Below, piece after piece: positions 8,223 to 16,995 of a DNA stretch of 64,000 bases; position 1 is the stretch's first letter; each line of letters opens with the position of its first letter. Origin of the DNA: Mucilaginibacter sp. SJ (GTDB lineage: Bacteria; Bacteroidota; Bacteroidia; Sphingobacteriales; Sphingobacteriaceae). The DNA lies in assembly GCF_028993635.1 (NCBI RefSeq), contig NZ_CP118631.1, forward strand, positions 2,046,001 to 2,110,000, in the 5' to 3' direction. Under the pieces are notes generated by a model that was given only the letters and a program-made list of their open reading frames with translations, had not been told where the DNA came from and ran no database searches. Both the position numbers and the translations under genes were made by a program.

Positions 8223-8798
8223 ATGCATAAATATATAACCTTGTTTTTTTCTGCAGCACTTTTTTTATGTGCCTGCAATGGCAAAAGTATTCCCAACGAC
8301 GTCCTCAAACCCGACGCCATGGTAGCGGTTTTAACCGAAATGCACATCATCGACGGCAGCCTGTATAATACTACGCAGATACCCGATAGTTTGTATAAAT
8401 ACGGCGCGGGTAAATATATTGCCATGTTTCAGCGCCTGCATACCGATACCGCGCATTTTAACCGCAGCATGCGGTACTACGCCATGCAGCCCGATAAACT
8501 GCTGGCCATTTATGACCAGGTGGATATAAAAATTAAAAGTAAAACCGATTCGCTTGCCAAAGTGCAAACAGAACAGAGCAAGGCTACGCGTAAGCTCGAT
8601 TCGTTAAAAAACTTAAATATTAAAACTAAAATAGATTCGGCAAGGAAAACTCATCCGCATGAAAACACGGAAGCCCGCAAAGCCGATTCATTGAAAAATT
8701 TAAAAACTAAACTAAAAACCGACTCGGCCGGGAGATTCCATCCCCGCAAAAGCAAGAGAGCCCGCAAAGCCGACTCGTTAAAAAACTTAAAGTCATAA
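8223..8798 (+). CDS. DUF4296 lipoprotein with basic repeat tail
   Basis: 191 residues. Lipobox-like 'LFLCAC' near Cys16-Cys18, then the DUF4296 pattern ('AVLTEMHIIDGSLYN', 'YYAMQPDKLLAIYDQV'). The C-terminal third is low complexity, with three copies of a unit like 'RKxDSLKNLK' separated by Lys/Asp-rich spacers. Such tails vary quickly and suggest slippage or tandem duplication. Role unknown; it ends 4 bases before mutS2. Confidence 0.75.
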   Translation: MHKYITLFFSAALFLCACNGKSIPNDVLKPDAMVAVLTEMHIIDGSLYNTTQIPDSLYKYGAGKYIAMFQRLHTDTAHFNRSMRYYAMQPDKLLAIYDQVDIKIKSKTDSLAKVQTEQSKATRKLDSLKNLNIKTKIDSARKTHPHENTEARKADSLKNLKTKLKTDSAGRFHPRKSKRARKADSLKNLKS

Positions 8799-8802
8799 CC
8801 TG

Positions 8803-11166
8803 ATGCTTTACCCCCAAAACAGTGTAGATAAGCTGGGTTTTACCGAGATAAAAGAACTGATAAAAGCACATTGCCTGAGCGAAATGGGTCAACAGATGGT
8901 TGACAAGATCCAGGTGATGAGCAATTACGACCAGATCCATAAATTCCTGAGCCAGGCAAACGAATTTAAGAATATCCTGGTTAATGATGAGGCCCTGCCC
9001 ATCCAGCATTTTTTCGATATAAAGTCCCTTGCCAATAAAGCCCGTATAGAGGGCGTTTTTTTAAGCGAAGAAGAGTTTTACCAGGTTCAGGCTTCGTTAA
9101 CCACGGTATTTGCCGTAATTGCCTATTTTAACGAGCGTGAAGGCCTGTACCCTAACCTTGAGGCCCTTTTTGAGCACCTGCCTATTGAAAAGGCGATCCT
9201 TAAAAAGATAGACGCCGTGATTGATCAGAAAGGCAAGATCAGGCCCAATGCTTCGCGCGAGCTGATGGAAATTACCACAGGCATTGCCAAAGCCGAGCAG
9301 GAAGCCCGCAAAAAAATTGATATGGTTTTTAAAAATGCCACATCAAACGGCTGGGCTGCCGATGGTTCTTTAACTGTACGTGATGGCAGGCTGGTGATCC
9401 CCCTGCTGGCCGAAAACAAACGCAAACTGAAAGGCTTTGTGCATGACGAGTCGGCCTCTGGCCAAACAGTTTATATTGAGCCCGAAGAAGTTTTTGTGCT
9501 CAATAACCGCATCCGCGACCTGGAATTTGAACGCCGCCGGGAGATAGTAAAAATTCTGACCGCCTTAACTACCGAGTTAAGGCCTTATGTACCTTTGCTG
9601 CTCTCCTACCATGGTTTGCTAACCAAGCTTGATTTTGTGCGCGCCAAAGCCCTGTTTGCTATTGATATTGAGGCCGAAATGCCGCAGGTGATAAACGAGG
9701 CAAGAGTTAAGCTATACAATGCCCGCCACCCGCTATTGTTCCTGAATTTTAAGGCCGAAAAGAAAACGGTTGTTCCGCTCAATATGCAGATAGACGAAGG
9801 TACCCGCATCATCGTGGTATCGGGCCCTAACGCCGGCGGTAAATCTGTTTGTATGAAAACCGTTGGTTTATTACAGATGATGGTGCAGGCTGGTTTACTC
9901 ATCCCTGCCGATGAAGCCAGTGTTGTAGGTGTATTTAAACAGCTTTTTGTCGATATCGGTGATGACCAGTCGATAGAAAGTGATTTGAGTACGTACAGCG
10001 CCCACCTGTCCAAAATGAAAAATTTTGTGGAGCAGTCCAACGGCAAAACCCTGATCCTGATAGACGAGTTTGGCACCGGTACCGATCCGCAATTTGGCGG
10101 GCCGATTGCCGAGGCCGTGTTGGAATCGTTGAATCAAAAAAAGGTTAAAGGCATGGTAACCACCCACTACTCCAACCTTAAAATATTTGCCAGCAATACC
10201 GAAGGCATTGAAAATGCATCTATGCTGTTCAATAACATTGAGATGAGGCCGCTGTACCAATTGGAGATTGGCAAACCCGGCAGTTCATATGCGTTTGAGA
10301 TCGCCCAAAAAATAGGCTTGCCGCAAAACGTGCTTAACCTCGCCAAAAACAAAATAAGCGAAGGGCAAAAAAAGGTTGATACCCTGCTGGTTGACCTGGA
10401 GCGTGAAAAGCGTTCTATTTTTGAAACCAAACAAAAACTGGACAAACAACAGCGCAAGGTTAATGAGCTGCTGGCCGAAAACGAGAAACTGAAAAACTAT
10501 CTCGAAGAAAACCAACGCTCGCTCATTAAAGAAGCTAAAGATCAGGCCAAGAATATTATCCTTAACGCCAACAAGCTGGTTGAAAATACCATATCCGAAA
10601 TTAAGAGCAGCAACGCCGATAAGGAAAAAACCCGCCAGCTGCGCGAAAACCTGAATGTTGAACTTAAAAAGAACACCGTTAAAACTGAGGCGCCAAAACC
10701 TACAGCTCCTGTTGATGAAGAGCTGAAACCAGGCGACTGGGTGAAACTCACCGATTCGGAAACTACGGGCCAGGTAATTGAGATCATCAAGGAGAACGTG
10801 GTAATTGCCATTGGCGATTTGCGCACCGTTGCTAAAAAGAAACGGGTGATTAAAGTATCTAAATCGTCTGTTCCCAAAGAGATCAGGCGAAATTTCAGTT
10901 CGCACACCAATGACATGGCCAGTTTTAGTCCGGAGATTGATGTGCGCGGCCAGCGCACCGAAGATGCGCTTCACGCCATTGAAAAACTGTTTGACCGTGC
11001 ACTGATGATGGGCTTTAACAACCTCAAGATCATTCATGGTAAAGGCGATGGAATTTTACGCAAAATGATCAGGCAATACCTCAAAAAATATGAACAGGTT
11101 GACCGCATGGAGGATGAACATGCCGACCGTGGCGGAGATGGAATAACTTATGTATATTTGAAGTAA
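8803..11166 (+). CDS. mutS2: Endonuclease MutS2 (recombination/ribosome-collision ATPase)
   Basis: 787 residues, full length. MutS-type core with Walker A 'GPNAGGKS' (341-348), 'LILIDEFGTGTDP' Walker B and 'STYSAHLSKMKN' signature; a long coiled coil (~510-630); and a C-terminal Smr domain from about residue 708 with 'IDVRGQRTEDAL' and 'IIHGKGDGILR'. MutS2 lacks the mismatch-recognition domain; members suppress homologous recombination or split collided ribosomes. It follows the DUF4296 gene closely. Confidence 0.95.
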   Translation: MLYPQNSVDKLGFTEIKELIKAHCLSEMGQQMVDKIQVMSNYDQIHKFLSQANEFKNILVNDEALPIQHFFDIKSLANKARIEGVFLSEEEFYQVQASLTTVFAVIAYFNEREGLYPNLEALFEHLPIEKAILKKIDAVIDQKGKIRPNASRELMEITTGIAKAEQEARKKIDMVFKNATSNGWAADGSLTVRDGRLVIPLLAENKRKLKGFVHDESASGQTVYIEPEEVFVLNNRIRDLEFERRREIVKILTALTTELRPYVPLLLSYHGLLTKLDFVRAKALFAIDIEAEMPQVINEARVKLYNARHPLLFLNFKAEKKTVVPLNMQIDEGTRIIVVSGPNAGGKSVCMKTVGLLQMMVQAGLLIPADEASVVGVFKQLFVDIGDDQSIESDLSTYSAHLSKMKNFVEQSNGKTLILIDEFGTGTDPQFGGPIAEAVLESLNQKKVKGMVTTHYSNLKIFASNTEGIENASMLFNNIEMRPLYQLEIGKPGSSYAFEIAQKIGLPQNVLNLAKNKISEGQKKVDTLLVDLEREKRSIFETKQKLDKQQRKVNELLAENEKLKNYLEENQRSLIKEAKDQAKNIILNANKLVENTISEIKSSNADKEKTRQLRENLNVELKKNTVKTEAPKPTAPVDEELKPGDWVKLTDSETTGQVIEIIKENVVIAIGDLRTVAKKKRVIKVSKSSVPKEIRRNFSSHTNDMASFSPEIDVRGQRTEDALHAIEKLFDRALMMGFNNLKIIHGKGDGILRKMIRQYLKKYEQVDRMEDEHADRGGDGITYVYLK

Positions 11167-11202
11167 CGGCAAGGTTAAAATAAATAACCAAATAACAAGG
11201 AA

Positions 11203-11296
11203 TGTCATTATAAGGTACGAAGCAATCCCAAACTATACAAAGCGCATTTGCATATTCGCTCTGCCAATCGGGGATTGCTTCGTACCTCGCAATGAC
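11203..11296. repeat. Dispersed palindromic repeat (GTACGAAGCAATC type)
   Basis: Inverted arms 'GGTACGAAGCAATCCC' and 'GGGATTGCTTCGTACC' close a ~55-base middle, with GTCATT/AATGAC at the outer ends. The same family recurs at 15112-15206 and, more degenerate, at 13228-13354 and 33690-33775. Confidence 0.85.
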
Positions 11297-11355
11297 GGTT
11301 CACGATTTGTTAGCATTAATTTACCTATTCAACCTTAACTTATTTCAAATAAACT

Positions 11356-11718
11356 ATGTCTCTAAAATCTATTGCTCCTATGTTATACACCCGGCAGGTA
11401 CGGGAAAGTGTTGATTTTTACATTAATAACCTTGGTTTTACCTGTATTGGCTATGATGAGGACTGGGGCTGGGCCACGGTAAGCCGTGATGATATCGAGA
11501 TCATGTTAGCTTTGCCTGTTGATAATGCATCGTTCACCGTGCCCAAATTTACCGGCTCGTTTTATATCCGGACAGATAAAGTTGATCTATTGTGGAGCGA
11601 ACTGAAAGACAGGGCGGTGATTTGCTACCCCATTGAAGATTTTAATTACGGCATGCGCGAATTTGGAGTGTTTGATTATAATGGCTACCTGCTGCAGTTT
11701 GGGATGCCGATTGAATGA
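11356..11718 (+). CDS. VOC (glyoxalase/bleomycin-resistance fold) protein
   Basis: 120 residues: 'IAPMLYTRQVRESVDFYINNLGF' is the typical start of a VOC module, and the C-terminal 'REFGVFDYNGYLLQFG' supplies the metal-site Glu region. One babab module pair; probably dimeric. Whether it is an enzyme or binding protein is unknown. Its 3' end and terminator are partly duplicated by the repeat element that follows. Confidence 0.8.
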   Translation: MSLKSIAPMLYTRQVRESVDFYINNLGFTCIGYDEDWGWATVSRDDIEIMLALPVDNASFTVPKFTGSFYIRTDKVDLLWSELKDRAVICYPIEDFNYGMREFGVFDYNGYLLQFGMPIE

Positions 11719-11942
11719 TAATTTCTTAACAAATATTTAGTGGATAAGCCAATGACTTATCCGCTTCCCCGCCGTTGTTGGTGTTGTCACCAACAACATT
11801 TGCTTACCAGTTTTATTAGCGGTAACGTAAATAAAAAACATAATTTATTGAAAAAGTAGAAGTTGTTGGTGACAACACCAACAACGGCATAATGATAATC
11901 TCTTAACAAATATTTAGTGGATAAGCCAATGACTTATCGGCT
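11714..11942. repeat. Hairpin-bounded element 2 flanked by ~50-base direct repeats
   Basis: The 24-base hairpin unit at 11774-11797 and its inverted partner at 11862-11885 bound a 64-base core, with GCC/GGC as outermost inverted bases. The unit sequences are identical to element 1 at 7.1-7.4 kb. Flanking copies 11714-11765 and 11891-11942 match in about 50 of 52 positions and include the stop region and hairpin terminator of the VOC gene. Only the right copy keeps the T-run. Confidence 0.85.
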
Positions 11943-11988
11943 TTTTATATAAGTTTCCTATTTTTAGGGCAGCCAAACCCTAATAAAG

Positions 11989-13074
11989 ATGCGCAGATTA
12001 TATTTTCTTGTACTTTTCATTGCATTTACCGGTTCAATAACAAGCTGTCTTGCTCAAAATATTATTTTAAAGAGCAAAGATCAGCGCATCCGTTACACCG
12101 GGCGGATCAATCAAACCGATGAAGCTGCCGAACTATACTGGACGGGTTCATCCTTAAAAATCAACTTTGATGGAACAGGCGCATCGGCTGTGATGCAGGA
12201 TGAACGGGGCGAAAACTATTTTACCATCATTGTTGATGACAAGGTTGTAAACACCATTCACCTTGATAATACCAAACAGGCTTATACCCTTGCCGAAAAT
12301 CTGCCTGCGGGCAAGCACACCCTCGAGCTGTTTAAACGTACCGAATGGGACAAAGGCAAAACCTTTTTTTATCAGTTTACCTTGGCCAAAGAAGCCAACG
12401 CATTAACTGCACCAGAGGCTAAAAAACGTAAGATCGAATTTTTCGGCAACTCCATTACCTGCGGTTATGCCGATGAGGACACCACCGGGCAGGATCGTGG
12501 CACCGCCCCTTATGAAAACGGCTACCTGAGCTATGCTGCCCTAACTGCCCGTCACTTTGATGCCCAGTATGTTTGCACCTCTAAAAGTGGTATTGGCATT
12601 ACAGTAAGCTGGTTCCCGCTCATTATGCCCGAAATGTATAACCGCCTTGATCCAACAGACCCAACAAGCACCTGGAATTTCAAGAAGTATACGCCCGATG
12701 TGGTAGTGATCAACTTGTTTCAAAATGATTCGTGGATCGTAAACCAACCCAACAATCCACAGTTTAAAGAGCGCTTTGGCAGTAAAGCCCCCGAGCCGGA
12801 GCAGATCATTAAAGCTTATAAAGAGTTTGTAAAAAGCATCCGCAAGGTATATCCTAAAGCACAGATCATTTGCGCGCTTGGCAGCATGGATGCAACCAAA
12901 GCAGGTTCGCCATGGCCTGGTTATATCGAAAAGGCCGTTGCTGCTTTAAATGATAAAGAAATTTATACCCATTTTATCCCGTATAAAAACACCCCGGGTC
13001 ACCCGAGCCTGAAAGAGCAGCAAGCTATGGCCGATGATTTGATCGCTTTTATGGAGAAGACGGTTAAGTGGTAA
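11989..13074 (+). CDS. SGNH esterase, carbohydrate esterase family 2-like
   Basis: 361 residues with an N-terminal signal sequence (possible lipobox Cys20). Residues ~25-135 form a jelly-roll-type beta domain and ~148-361 an SGNH hydrolase, the arrangement of CE2 acetyl-xylan/glucomannan esterases. Nucleophile Ser155 in 'FFGNSITCG'; catalytic His338 in 'TPGHPS'. A CE2-specific Trp-rich stretch ('WFPLIMPEMYNRLDP') is present. It probably removes acetyl groups from plant polysaccharide outside the cytoplasm; no other glycan genes are adjacent. Confidence 0.88.
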   Translation: MRRLYFLVLFIAFTGSITSCLAQNIILKSKDQRIRYTGRINQTDEAAELYWTGSSLKINFDGTGASAVMQDERGENYFTIIVDDKVVNTIHLDNTKQAYTLAENLPAGKHTLELFKRTEWDKGKTFFYQFTLAKEANALTAPEAKKRKIEFFGNSITCGYADEDTTGQDRGTAPYENGYLSYAALTARHFDAQYVCTSKSGIGITVSWFPLIMPEMYNRLDPTDPTSTWNFKKYTPDVVVINLFQNDSWIVNQPNNPQFKERFGSKAPEPEQIIKAYKEFVKSIRKVYPKAQIICALGSMDATKAGSPWPGYIEKAVAALNDKEIYTHFIPYKNTPGHPSLKEQQAMADDLIAFMEKTVKW

Positions 13075-13084
13075 AATATAAAAC

Positions 13085-13354
13085 CATGTCATTGCGAGTG
13101 TTTAAATCCGGAGGCCTCTGAAGGTGAAATGACAAAAGAGGGCCTGTCAGTCTGAGCCTGTCGAAGACTCGCGCGCAGAGGCCTACCCACCATGCTTCGA
13201 CGGGCTCAGCATGACACCCCTTTTAAGTTGTCATGGGTAGCGTAGCGCGGCAATCTCGTAGCAATACAGGGCAAATATGCTTTTCGGATTGCAAAACGAC
13301 GAGATTGCCACGTCGCCCCAAGGCTCATTCCCACTCGCTCCTCGCAATGACATA
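13085..13354. repeat. Composite array of three palindromic repeats
   Basis: In order: a GTCATTGCGAG / GAAATGACA unit (13087-13131); a CTGTCGAAG / CTTCGACGGGCTCAG hairpin unit (13147-13215); and a long unit with arms GCGCGGCAATCTCGT / ACGAGATTGCC ending in GCAATGACA (13228-13354). The same three classes occur in the same order between scoA and scoB. Confidence 0.8.
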
Positions 13355-13364
13355 AAATTTAACC

Positions 13365-13922
13365 TTACTCCCCTACCCTCTGCTGATCAGGCAGCTCGTT
13401 AGGCCCCGGAACATTAGTTTGCTGTTTTTTATCACTATCCCCATCATCGTCAGCAGTTCCTTCCTGGTACTGCTGCTGAGGGTTGGGCTTGCCATCACTG
13501 GTTTCCGTTTGCCCATTGTCCTCATCCGAACGGCCGTTTTGTGATACGTTGATCGCATTGCTGTAGTTAGCGTTACCGGCCTGGTTAGGGTCTTTAAAAT
13601 TGCTGTTTTCGGGATGTTCCTCGGCAGGCTGAGTGCGATTAAAGTATTCGTTATTATTGCCCGCCATTTGTGAGGGATTGTCTTTATCGTTACCTGCCGG
13701 GGTGATATTGTTTTGGCCAAAGTTTTGGCCTCCCATACCGTTCCCTTCCATACCCGGGTCATTTGGGCTTTTCATTTCTGAGCTGCCAAACAGATAGCTT
13801 CGTTTCAGGCCTTTTTCATCCTCATTATTGTCGTCATCCACCCGGTAAGCATTGGGTTTATTTTCTTCATGTTCGGGGTGTTTAAGCTCGTCGCTCCTGA
13901 ACTCGTCGTCTCGTAATTCCAT
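13365..13922 (-). CDS. Hydrophilic, probably disordered hypothetical protein
   Basis: 185 residues, extremely rich in Asn, Asp, Glu, Gln, Pro and Gly, with no hydrophobic segment, cysteine or recognisable domain. The N-terminus is charged ('MELRDDEFRSDELKHPEHEE'). Composition suggests an intrinsically disordered, possibly stress-related protein. It has its own ATG at 13922 and no operon partner. Confidence 0.65.
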   Translation of the reverse strand: MELRDDEFRSDELKHPEHEENKPNAYRVDDDNNEDEKGLKRSYLFGSSEMKSPNDPGMEGNGMGGQNFGQNNITPAGNDKDNPSQMAGNNNEYFNRTQPAEEHPENSNFKDPNQAGNANYSNAINVSQNGRSDEDNGQTETSDGKPNPQQQYQEGTADDDGDSDKKQQTNVPGPNELPDQQRVGE

Positions 13923-14249
13923 AGGTTTTGATATTTGATGTGTTAATTAATAATAAAATTAATTTCTAATTGTTTTATAAAACCTATAAATCAATGTTAA
14001 ATCAATCTCTTTTTGGCGCAAGTCTGTGTGCCGGAAGGTGCACGGCTGACTTGTCCCCCCCCCGAATTTATCGTCCTAAAAAATTCACGCCCCAAGTTCC
14101 CCAGCGCCTTTGCCATCGCGCAAAACTTGAGCTAAGGCAAAATAATATCCCCTAAATCCATAAAACACAAACCTCCCCTAATAAGTTATCTATATAACCA
14201 TAAGCTTCAGGCTTATTTTACTTATTTTTATAGCAACCAATTATAATAT
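13923..14249. other. Long intergenic region with a C9 tract
   Basis: No convincing gene. It holds an uninterrupted run of nine C at 14055-14063 and AT-rich sequence immediately before scoA. A 61-codon plus-strand frame here starts inside the leader and reads through the C-run; it has no protein-like composition. Confidence 0.5.
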
Positions 14250-14948
14250 ATGAATAAAGTAGTTAGTGGTGCCGACGAGGCCATCCGCGACATTACCGAC
14301 GGTATGACCCTCATGCTGGGCGGCTTCGGCTTATGCGGATTGCCCGAAAATTGTATTGCCGCCCTGGTAAAAAAGGGGGTTAAGCAACTCACCTGTATCT
14401 CCAATAATGCCGGGGTTGATGACTTCGGTATCGGCCTGATGCTGAAGCAGCGCCAGGTAAAAAAAATGATCTCATCGTACGTGGGCGAAAACGCCGAATT
14501 TGAACGCCAGTTACTAAGCGGCGAGCTTGAAGTTGAACTGATACCCCAAGGTACGCTGGCTACCCGCTGTATGGCCGCCGGTTACGGTATGCCTGCCATA
14601 TTCACCCCTGCGGGTATTGGCACCGAAGTGGCCGAAGGCAAAGAAGTGCGCAACTTTAACGGTAAAGATTATTTAATGGAGATGGCTTTTAATGCCGACT
14701 TCGCCATTGTAAAAGCCTGGAAAGGCGATACTATGGGCAACCTGGTATATCGCTCTACCGCGCGTAATTTTAACCCGGTAATGGCTATGGCCGGTAAGGT
14801 AACCATTGCCGAAGTAGAAGAACTGGTACAACCCGGCGAACTTGATCCGGACCATATCCATACACCGGGTATTTATGTACATAGGATTTTTAAGGGTAGT
14901 AACTATGAAAAGCGCATAGAGCATGCGACAGTAAGGAGTAAAAACTAA
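14250..14948 (+). CDS. scoA: 3-oxoacid CoA-transferase, subunit A
   Basis: Transfers CoA from succinyl-CoA to acetoacetate in ketone-body use and short-chain acid catabolism. 232 residues, usual length; '[12 protein letters not shown]' CoA-binding glycine motif near residue 22, '[10 protein letters not shown]', and '[15 protein letters not shown]' are subunit A hallmarks. Its partner subunit B lies 289 bases downstream rather than overlapping, because a repeat array sits between them. Confidence 0.93.
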   Translation: MNKVVSGADEAIRDITDGMTLMLGGFGLCGLPENCIAALVKKGVKQLTCISNNAGVDDFGIGLMLKQRQVKKMISSYVGENAEFERQLLSGELEVELIPQGTLATRCMAAGYGMPAIFTPAGIGTEVAEGKEVRNFNGKDYLMEMAFNADFAIVKAWKGDTMGNLVYRSTARNFNPVMAMAGKVTIAEVEELVQPGELDPDHIHTPGIYVHRIFKGSNYEKRIEHATVRSKN

Positions 14949-14961
14949 GCTTAAAACATCA

Positions 14962-15206
14962 CGTCATTGTGAGTAGGTAAAATCCGAAGTCCTCTGAAGG
15001 TGAAATGACATTAGGCGTGGAGGGCTTGTCATCCTGAGCTTGTCGAAGGACGCGCGCAGAGGCCCACCCCGCTATGCTTCGACAAGCTCAGCATGACACC
15101 CTTTTTTAATTATGTCATGGGTAAGTACGAAGCAATCGCGAACTAAACAGAGGGACTTGCTTAGCTGCTCTGCTTGTTGGGGATTGCTTCGTACCTCCTA
15201 ATGACG
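14962..15206. repeat. Composite repeat array separating scoA and scoB
   Basis: Three palindromic classes in the same order as at 13085-13354: GTCATTGTGAG...GAAATGACA (14963-15010), CTTGTCGAAGG...CTTCGACAAGCTCAGCATGAC (15027-15103), and GTACGAAGCAATC...GATTGCTTCGTAC...AATGAC (15112-15206). Confidence 0.85.
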
Positions 15207-15237
15207 GGAAGAGTTAAAACATTTTCAAATTGAATCT

Positions 15238-15897
15238 ATGTTAGACAAACAAGGCATCGCAAAGCGAATTGCAAAAGAAATAAAAGACGGTTACTATGTT
15301 AACCTCGGCATTGGCATCCCTACGCTGGTAGCCAATTATATACCAGATACCATGGATGTGGTACTACAATCCGAAAATGGTTTATTGGGAATGGGACCCT
15401 TTCCTTTTGAAGGGGAGGAAGACCCGGATACCATCAACGCGGGCAAACAAACCATTACTATGCTGCCCGGCTCGGCCATATTTGATTCGGCCATGAGTTT
15501 TGGGATGATCAGGGCTAAAAAGGTAAACCTTACTATCCTTGGCGCTATGGAAGTATCAGAAAACGGAGATATCGCCAACTGGAAAATCCCCGGTAAAATG
15601 GTTAAAGGTATGGGCGGCGCGATGGATCTGGTGGCATCGGCCGAAAATATCATTGTAGCCATGCAGCACGTAAACAAAGCAGGCGAATCAAAGTTGCTGC
15701 CTCAGTGTACCCTTCCCCTCACCGGTGTGCACTGCGTTAAAAAAATCGTGACGGAGCTGGGTGTATTTGACGTTTTGCCCGAAGGTGGTTTCAGGCTTAT
15801 TGAAAGGGCTCCGGGCGTAAGTGTTGAAGAAATTAAACAGGCTACCGCAGGGAAATTGATTGTTGAGGGGGAGGTGCCGGAGATTTCCTCAATTTGA
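15238..15897 (+). CDS. scoB: 3-oxoacid CoA-transferase, subunit B
   Basis: Catalytic partner of ScoA. 219 residues; the glutamate that forms the CoA thioester is in 'LQSENGLLGMGPFP' (about Glu51), preceded by 'VNLGIGIPTLVANY'. 'GGAMDLV' and 'VFDVLPEGGFRLIERAPGVS' are also typical. Function with ScoA is assumed despite the unusual 289-base gap. Confidence 0.93.
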   Translation: MLDKQGIAKRIAKEIKDGYYVNLGIGIPTLVANYIPDTMDVVLQSENGLLGMGPFPFEGEEDPDTINAGKQTITMLPGSAIFDSAMSFGMIRAKKVNLTILGAMEVSENGDIANWKIPGKMVKGMGGAMDLVASAENIIVAMQHVNKAGESKLLPQCTLPLTGVHCVKKIVTELGVFDVLPEGGFRLIERAPGVSVEEIKQATAGKLIVEGEVPEISSI

Positions 15898-15992
15898 AGA
15901 TGAGATGATTTGAAAATGTGAGAATTTGAAGATTTGAAAATGAGAAAATTCCATCATTCAAAAAAACATTTTCAAATCTTCAAATTAATGCT
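15898..15992. repeat. Palindromic repeat built from GATTTGAAAATG words
   Basis: Tandem-like 'gatttgaaaatg/agaatttgaag' words on the left are answered by 'cattttcaaatcttcaaatt' on the right, giving an imperfect hairpin just after scoB. Confidence 0.7.
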
Positions 15993-16027
15993 CATTTACT
16001 GCTTCAAAGAAACCTTATCTTTAAAAC

Positions 16028-16366
16028 ATGAATTTCATATTTGGCATTGCTGGGATGATAGGCATGGCAATAGCCGCACTGCTGTATTTTATACCCGCTA
16101 TAATAGCCCGCGAAAAAGCCGACTTTAAATTGATCTTCCTGTTAAACCTGTTTTTGGGCTGGACCATTATCGGCTGGATCTGGGCGCTTATTTGGTCGTT
16201 TGAAAAAGAAAAAGAACCATTAAGCTACTATAGAGCCGGCTATCCCGGTTATACTACCGAAAAAGCTCTGAAGCTGCATGAACTATACAAACAATTTGAT
16301 GCCGGGGTTATTACCAAAGCCGATTACGACAAAGCACTAAAAGAGATTTTAGGCGATCTGTCTTAA
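16028..16366 (+). CDS. Superinfection-immunity-type membrane protein with SHOCT-like tail
   Basis: 112 residues: two transmembrane helices (~4-27, ~37-57) with 'NLFLGWTIIGWIWALIWSF', the core of the family named after the T4 Imm superinfection-exclusion protein. The C-terminal ~30 residues ('LHELYKQFDAGVITKADYDKAL') look like a SHOCT oligomerisation motif. Most chromosomal members are not known to act against phage. Its stop overlaps the stop of the convergent udk gene. Confidence 0.75.
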   Translation: MNFIFGIAGMIGMAIAALLYFIPAIIAREKADFKLIFLLNLFLGWTIIGWIWALIWSFEKEKEPLSYYRAGYPGYTTEKALKLHELYKQFDAGVITKADYDKALKEILGDLS

Positions 16367-16995
16367 AACAAACGTCCCCTCAAATCAGCCGAAATCTCTT
16401 CCGTTATCACCATAATATCTTCAGCAACGTGGGTGTTATTGGTGATCACACGGTCGCATTCATCTTTGTAGGGCAGCAGGTATTCTTTGTACGCCGGCAC
16501 TACGTGGTTGATCCATTTGTACATCACATCATCATGCGAGTAACCGCGTTCTATCAGGTCGCGTTTAAGGCGGCGTTGCAGGGCGATGTCTTCATCAGCA
16601 TCAATAAACACTTTAAGATCAAGCAGCTCTGAGATGTCTTTAAAATGCAAAATGAACAAGCCTTCCACTATCAAGATAGGTGCAGGCTTGATCTCTATCA
16701 TTTTGGGAATAGCATCGGGGTTATTGAAAGTGTATTCTTGTTTCAGGATAGCTTCCTTATTTAAAAGCTTGCTGATGTCCTGCTGAAAATGTTCATGATC
16801 AATAGTTGAAGGAAGATCAAAGTTATATTCCTTGTTCTCCTCCTTGGTCATGTTATGTGCTACCGGGATGTAATAATCATCCTGCGATACGAGGCTCACC
16901 TCGTCGGCAGTAAAATGTTCTAAAAAGCACTTTAAAAAAAAGGTTTTGCCCGAGCCGCTTCCGCCGGCAATTCCAATAATATAAGGTTTATTCAT
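16363..16995 (-). CDS. udk: Uridine kinase
   Basis: Phosphorylates uridine/cytidine in pyrimidine salvage. 210 residues; P-loop 'GIAGGSGSGKT' at residues 8-18, 'SQDDYY' and 'NFDLPSTID' substrate loops, 'ILIVEGLFIL' and 'RRLKRDLIERGY' lid region. The start overlaps the end of the LysM gene by 8 bases, implying coupling. Confidence 0.93.
   Translation of the reverse strand: MNKPYIIGIAGGSGSGKTFFLKCFLEHFTADEVSLVSQDDYYIPVAHNMTKEENKEYNFDLPSTIDHEHFQQDISKLLNKEAILKQEYTFNNPDAIPKMIEIKPAPILIVEGLFILHFKDISELLDLKVFIDADEDIALQRRLKRDLIERGYSHDDVMYKWINHVVPAYKEYLLPYKDECDRVITNNTHVAEDIMVITEEISADLRGRLF

Noticed and set aside
10285..11037. 250-codon minus-strand frame opposite mutS2
   Set aside because: Antisense shadow of the coiled-coil/Smr part of mutS2, whose plus-strand frame is a clear full-length protein.
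7095..11885. CRISPR-like spaced repeats
   Set aside because: The repeated units are inverted pairs rather than regularly spaced direct repeats, and no cas gene is present.
13970..14155. 61-codon plus-strand frame before scoA
   Set aside because: Reads through a C9 run and random-looking sequence; no homology-like features.
16028..16366. Phage superinfection-exclusion system
   Set aside because: The family name comes from T4 Imm, but chromosomal members with SHOCT-like tails are widespread and no phage gene is nearby.
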